This document shows positions 32,160-34,734 of a stretch of DNA of 34,734 bases, in pieces. Below the pieces are notes generated by a model. The model was given only the letters and a program-made list of their open reading frames with translations, ran no database searches and was not told the DNA's origin. Made by a program: the position numbers and the translations under genes. The stretch's first letter is position 1; each line of letters begins with the position of its first letter. This DNA comes from Gnetum montanum. Its lineage: Eukaryota > Streptophyta > Gnetopsida > Gnetales > Gnetaceae. The DNA lies in the NCBI GenBank assembly GCA_015680685.1, contig MNCI01004360.1, forward strand, positions 1,439-36,172. Direction: 5' to 3'.

Positions 32160-32334
32160 TTTGTTTTGGTTTTTAATCTAAAACCCTAGCCCAGCTGTCT
32201 GCCTGCCTGTCTTTCTGTCTGCGCTACATTTGTTCGGTGATTTATTCGATTCCATCATTAGGAGCACGCGCGCGAGCAGTGTTGCAGAACGGAGTTAGGA
32301 ATGCGCACGCCCTAGGCATGGGCAAGTCGCAAAG

Positions 32335-33420
32335 ATGGATCCATCAACTTCTGCATTTCCTCAGGGAAGTTCATCTACCTCACCTCAACTTGATTTTCTT
32401 TTACCGAATGATATTTTTGAAGCAGTTTCTAAAGATTTCACATCTCGTTTTCTATTTTTTCAAATTGTGGGGTTTTTACCACGGTCCCCAAGTTTAAACA
32501 CTCAAGTCCATAGCCTTCTTCAGCCCCATGGCATTCAGGTTTCTCATGTTCGTTACTACGCTCGTCATTTCATTCTGGTAGAATTATCTGATGCTTCCTA
32601 GGTAGAAACGGCTCTCTCTTAAGAAAATTTTCCAACTAGAAATGCAACCCTAATCGCACGCACCTGGAGTTTTGACTTTAATGTCAATGACCTAGCTTTT
32701 AATATAATTCCTTGTTACGTAGAACTGCCCAATCTTCCACTCATTTTCTCCTCTGTTGAGAGGGACATTGTTAGCACCCTGGGCCCTATTATTTCCGATC
32801 ATTGTACAACGATCAATGGAACTCAACTTCGTCGTTATTGTATTGAATTGGATATAGCCCTTCGGAAGACCTCATTAAACCTCGGTGCTGGTGGAAAAAT
32901 CTTTACCCAAAAAGTGGACTATTTTTACCTTCCAAACTCATGTAGCTATTGTCACAGGGCCGAGCATCATATCTCGGCGTGTCCTATCCTAGCCAAGAAA
33001 AAACAACCTGTAGCCTCTCAAAAGACTCGTTCCCTAGTCACACCACCAGTAGGTCCATCCTCAGTATCATTTAAATTCGGATCTCCTCCCCCAGCAAATC
33101 CTAAATCCTCCTCTCAATCTAGCCGCTCCAAGCTACAGAAACAACAGTTAGGTACTCACACCTCCACCCAGGTCATCCCTTCAAACGTTATCAAGAACTC
33201 ATTCTCAGAGGATGAGTTCGTGGTGGCCAGTGGAAGGATACGAGTCAAATCTTCCCTTTGTTCTACTTCTCCCTCCAACTCATCTTCACTAGACACTTCC
33301 ATGGCCCTTGTCCCCACCAACAACTCCTTTGCCCTTCTGTCAGGAACAAAGGAAACTGATACTTTGACTCCCAAACCTTTTGTTGTCCTCCCATCCAACC
33401 TACCCCCGGTTTCCTCATGA
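32335..33420 (+). pseudogene. LINE ORF1 (nucleic-acid-binding protein with CCHC knuckle)
   Basis: A frame of 361 codons starts MDPSTSAFPQGSSS. Residues about 20-190 resemble the DUF4283-type domain of plant LINE ORF1 (FFQIVGFLPRSPSL, TWSFDFNVNDLAFNIIPC, VELPNLPL, GPIISDH). At about residues 204-217 is CSYCHRAEHHISAC, a complete C-x2-C-x4-H-x4-C zinc knuckle. The tail is rich in S, P and T. Two in-frame stops break it (TAG after ELSDAS at about 32599, TAA after ETALS at about 32620), with no frameshift. ORF1 proteins bind the element RNA. It overlaps ORF2 by four bases. Confidence 0.88.
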
Positions 33421-34734
33421 ATTTCCTTTCTTGGAACGTTCGAGGCCTTACTGATAGGCTTCGACGGAAGCGAGCAGGCAACTTTATATCTAGTCTTGAT
33501 TTGACTTTTGATTTCATTCTCCTTCAAGAAATTAAGATTTCTACCGACCTTTTATCCTATTCCGCCCATTGGTTTCTTCCTCTCTCCTCACTCCTAGCGA
33601 CATCCCATGCATGTCGGAAAGGAGGAGTGGCCATTCCCCTCTCACCCTACTAGAAAACTAAAATCCTTCAAAGAGGTTCGGATTCTGGGCATAGAGTTTC
33701 CTGGGCCACCTTCTCATCCTAGCATGGCCCTTTTGGCATTTGCTCGATATATGCCCCAAATGACTCCACAGAACGGGCTCTCCTTTGGCATGAACTTGCA
33801 ACTTCTCTCCCCCCAATGCCTTGGATATTTGGAGGAGATTTTAATATGGTATAATTCCCTCAAGATAAGCTCGGAGGGGCATTTCTTCAATTGCCCAATC
33901 TCAAGTATCAGGCCTGGTCTGCATTTAAGAAAAGATTTTACCTCTCAGATGGGGCAGACAACTCCACATGCGCTCCCCCCCATAGATTTACTTGGAGCAA
34001 TCTTTGTCTAGGGAAAGCTCGCATCTACAACAGGTTAGATAGGTTCTATTTCTCCACCCTTTCCTTTTGGCAAGCTTTCTCTGCCACTACAGTTCATCAT
34101 CATGCCACCTTATCCAACCACCTTCCTATCTCCATATCTATCAAGATTCATGGTAGCCCTGACCGACAAAAATTTCATCTTTTCAGACTACACAACAATT
34201 GTTTTTCTTCCCTCACTGCCCAACTTCTTCTCTCCAACCTTTGGAATGCCGAACCTAGGCCCCTAAATCAGACGGGTTGGATTAATTGGTGGCATCGTGC
34301 TTCATGTCGAGTGCGAAACTTTGCATGTTCATATGGTAAGACCGTGGCTGCTCAAAACAAACGTGAATACAACAAAATTCACCTCACTATTGAGCATCTC
34401 ACTAACAAACTAGCTCAAGATCCCTTCAATACTCTAGTTCACGAGGAGCTAGCTAGAGCACGCATCGCCTTCCAACATTGGAAAGTGTACCAAGAACAAA
34501 GTGCCTTAACTAAAAGTCAGCTCACTTGGTTAAATATTCAAGATGAACATTGTAAGGAATTTTTTAAATATCTTAATGCTGCTTCCCCTTCGTATGCTAT
34601 AGACAAAATCTCATGTGAGGGTACCACTATTACTGACCACAATAGTATCCTCTCTTTTCTTAAGAACCACTACGAAACCCTTTTTGCTTCTACCCCAATG
34701 GACATCTCTTCATTCAAGGCTGCCACCCCTGATT
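33417..34734 (+). pseudogene. LINE ORF2, endonuclease domain (partial)
   Basis: The ATG at 33417 overlaps the ORF1 stop. The endonuclease domain, which nicks the target DNA, shows NFLSWNVRGL, FILLQEIKIS, SIYAPNDSTERALLWHELA, GGDFNMV, FTWSN, RIYNRLDRFY and SNHLPIS, the catalytic landmarks of L1 apurinic-type endonucleases including the terminal S-x-H. The frame changes by one base near 33640 and returns near 33735, and TAA follows NMV at about 33850, so it is disabled. The linker to the reverse transcriptase continues (INWWHRASCRVRNFA, ARIAFQHWKVYQEQ, TLFASTPMD) in one frame to the right edge. The polymerase lies beyond the window. Confidence 0.9.

Larger units (their letters stand above)
32160..34734 (+). 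mobile_element. L1-type LINE, 5' half, cut by the window edge
   Basis: It has a GC-richer leader with AACCCTAGCC and CTGCCTGCCTGTC, then ORF1 (32335-33420) and ORF2 (from 33417), both on the plus strand. This is the two-ORF layout of plant L1 LINEs, which copy by target-primed reverse transcription. The leader start is estimated, since no target duplication can be seen without the 3' end. Confidence 0.88.

Overview
This window reads as a gene-poor, retrotransposon-dense stretch of a large plant nuclear genome, probably a conifer or other gymnosperm. The plant assignment rests on an EDGA-less TIR-NB-ARC resistance gene, a plant-type xylulose kinase with introns, and copia, gypsy and LINE remnants of plant type. 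The gymnosperm assignment is inference: the TIR exon carries the INHRGPD motif I associate with gymnosperm TNL proteins, and the elements are old and heavily decayed. The assembly contains isolated single n's (8434, 8682, 20190) and a 470-base gap (23789-24258). I saw no bacterial-type operon, CRISPR array, rRNA or intact tRNA.

Layout: 157-2443 (minus) is a broken TIR-NBS-LRR gene whose LRR part would lie off the left edge. 2444-7169 is AT-rich non-coding DNA with a 227-bp tandem duplication, a dispersed repeat and a GA/GT microsatellite. 7170-8241 (minus) is a gypsy-type retropepsin remnant. 8244-8681 holds a repeat with a perfect 91-bp inverted repeat bounded by single n's, probably a misassembly. 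11371-13893 (plus) is a copia gag-integrase fragment interrupted by a 971-bp solo LTR (12838-13808) with a clean 5-bp target duplication.

16338-18803 (plus) is the 3' part of a second element of the same LTR family: a long decayed coiled-coil reading frame, a purine tract and a 3' LTR. The two LTRs share an unusual array of GCGATATCGC palindromes just upstream of a TATA box. 20911-21475 is a composite tandem repeat. 21866-23788 (minus) holds five exons of a xylulose kinase gene that lacks a central catalytic block and has a frameshift in the last exon; its 5' part is lost in or beyond the N gap.

25590-31974 (minus) is a gypsy-like element. It has a 3.3-kb gag-protease frame with no indels but eleven in-frame stops, no reverse transcriptase after it, and a probable long LTR at about 25.6-27.5 kb. 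From about 32160 to the right edge (plus) is an L1-type LINE with ORF1 (CCHC knuckle) overlapping ORF2 (endonuclease domain) by ATGA; the window ends before the reverse transcriptase.

The only host genes are the two broken ones (TNL and xylulose kinase). Everything else is nested mobile DNA. The best candidates for something undescribed are the LTR family with the palindrome array and its coiled-coil ORF, and the gag-protease-only element.
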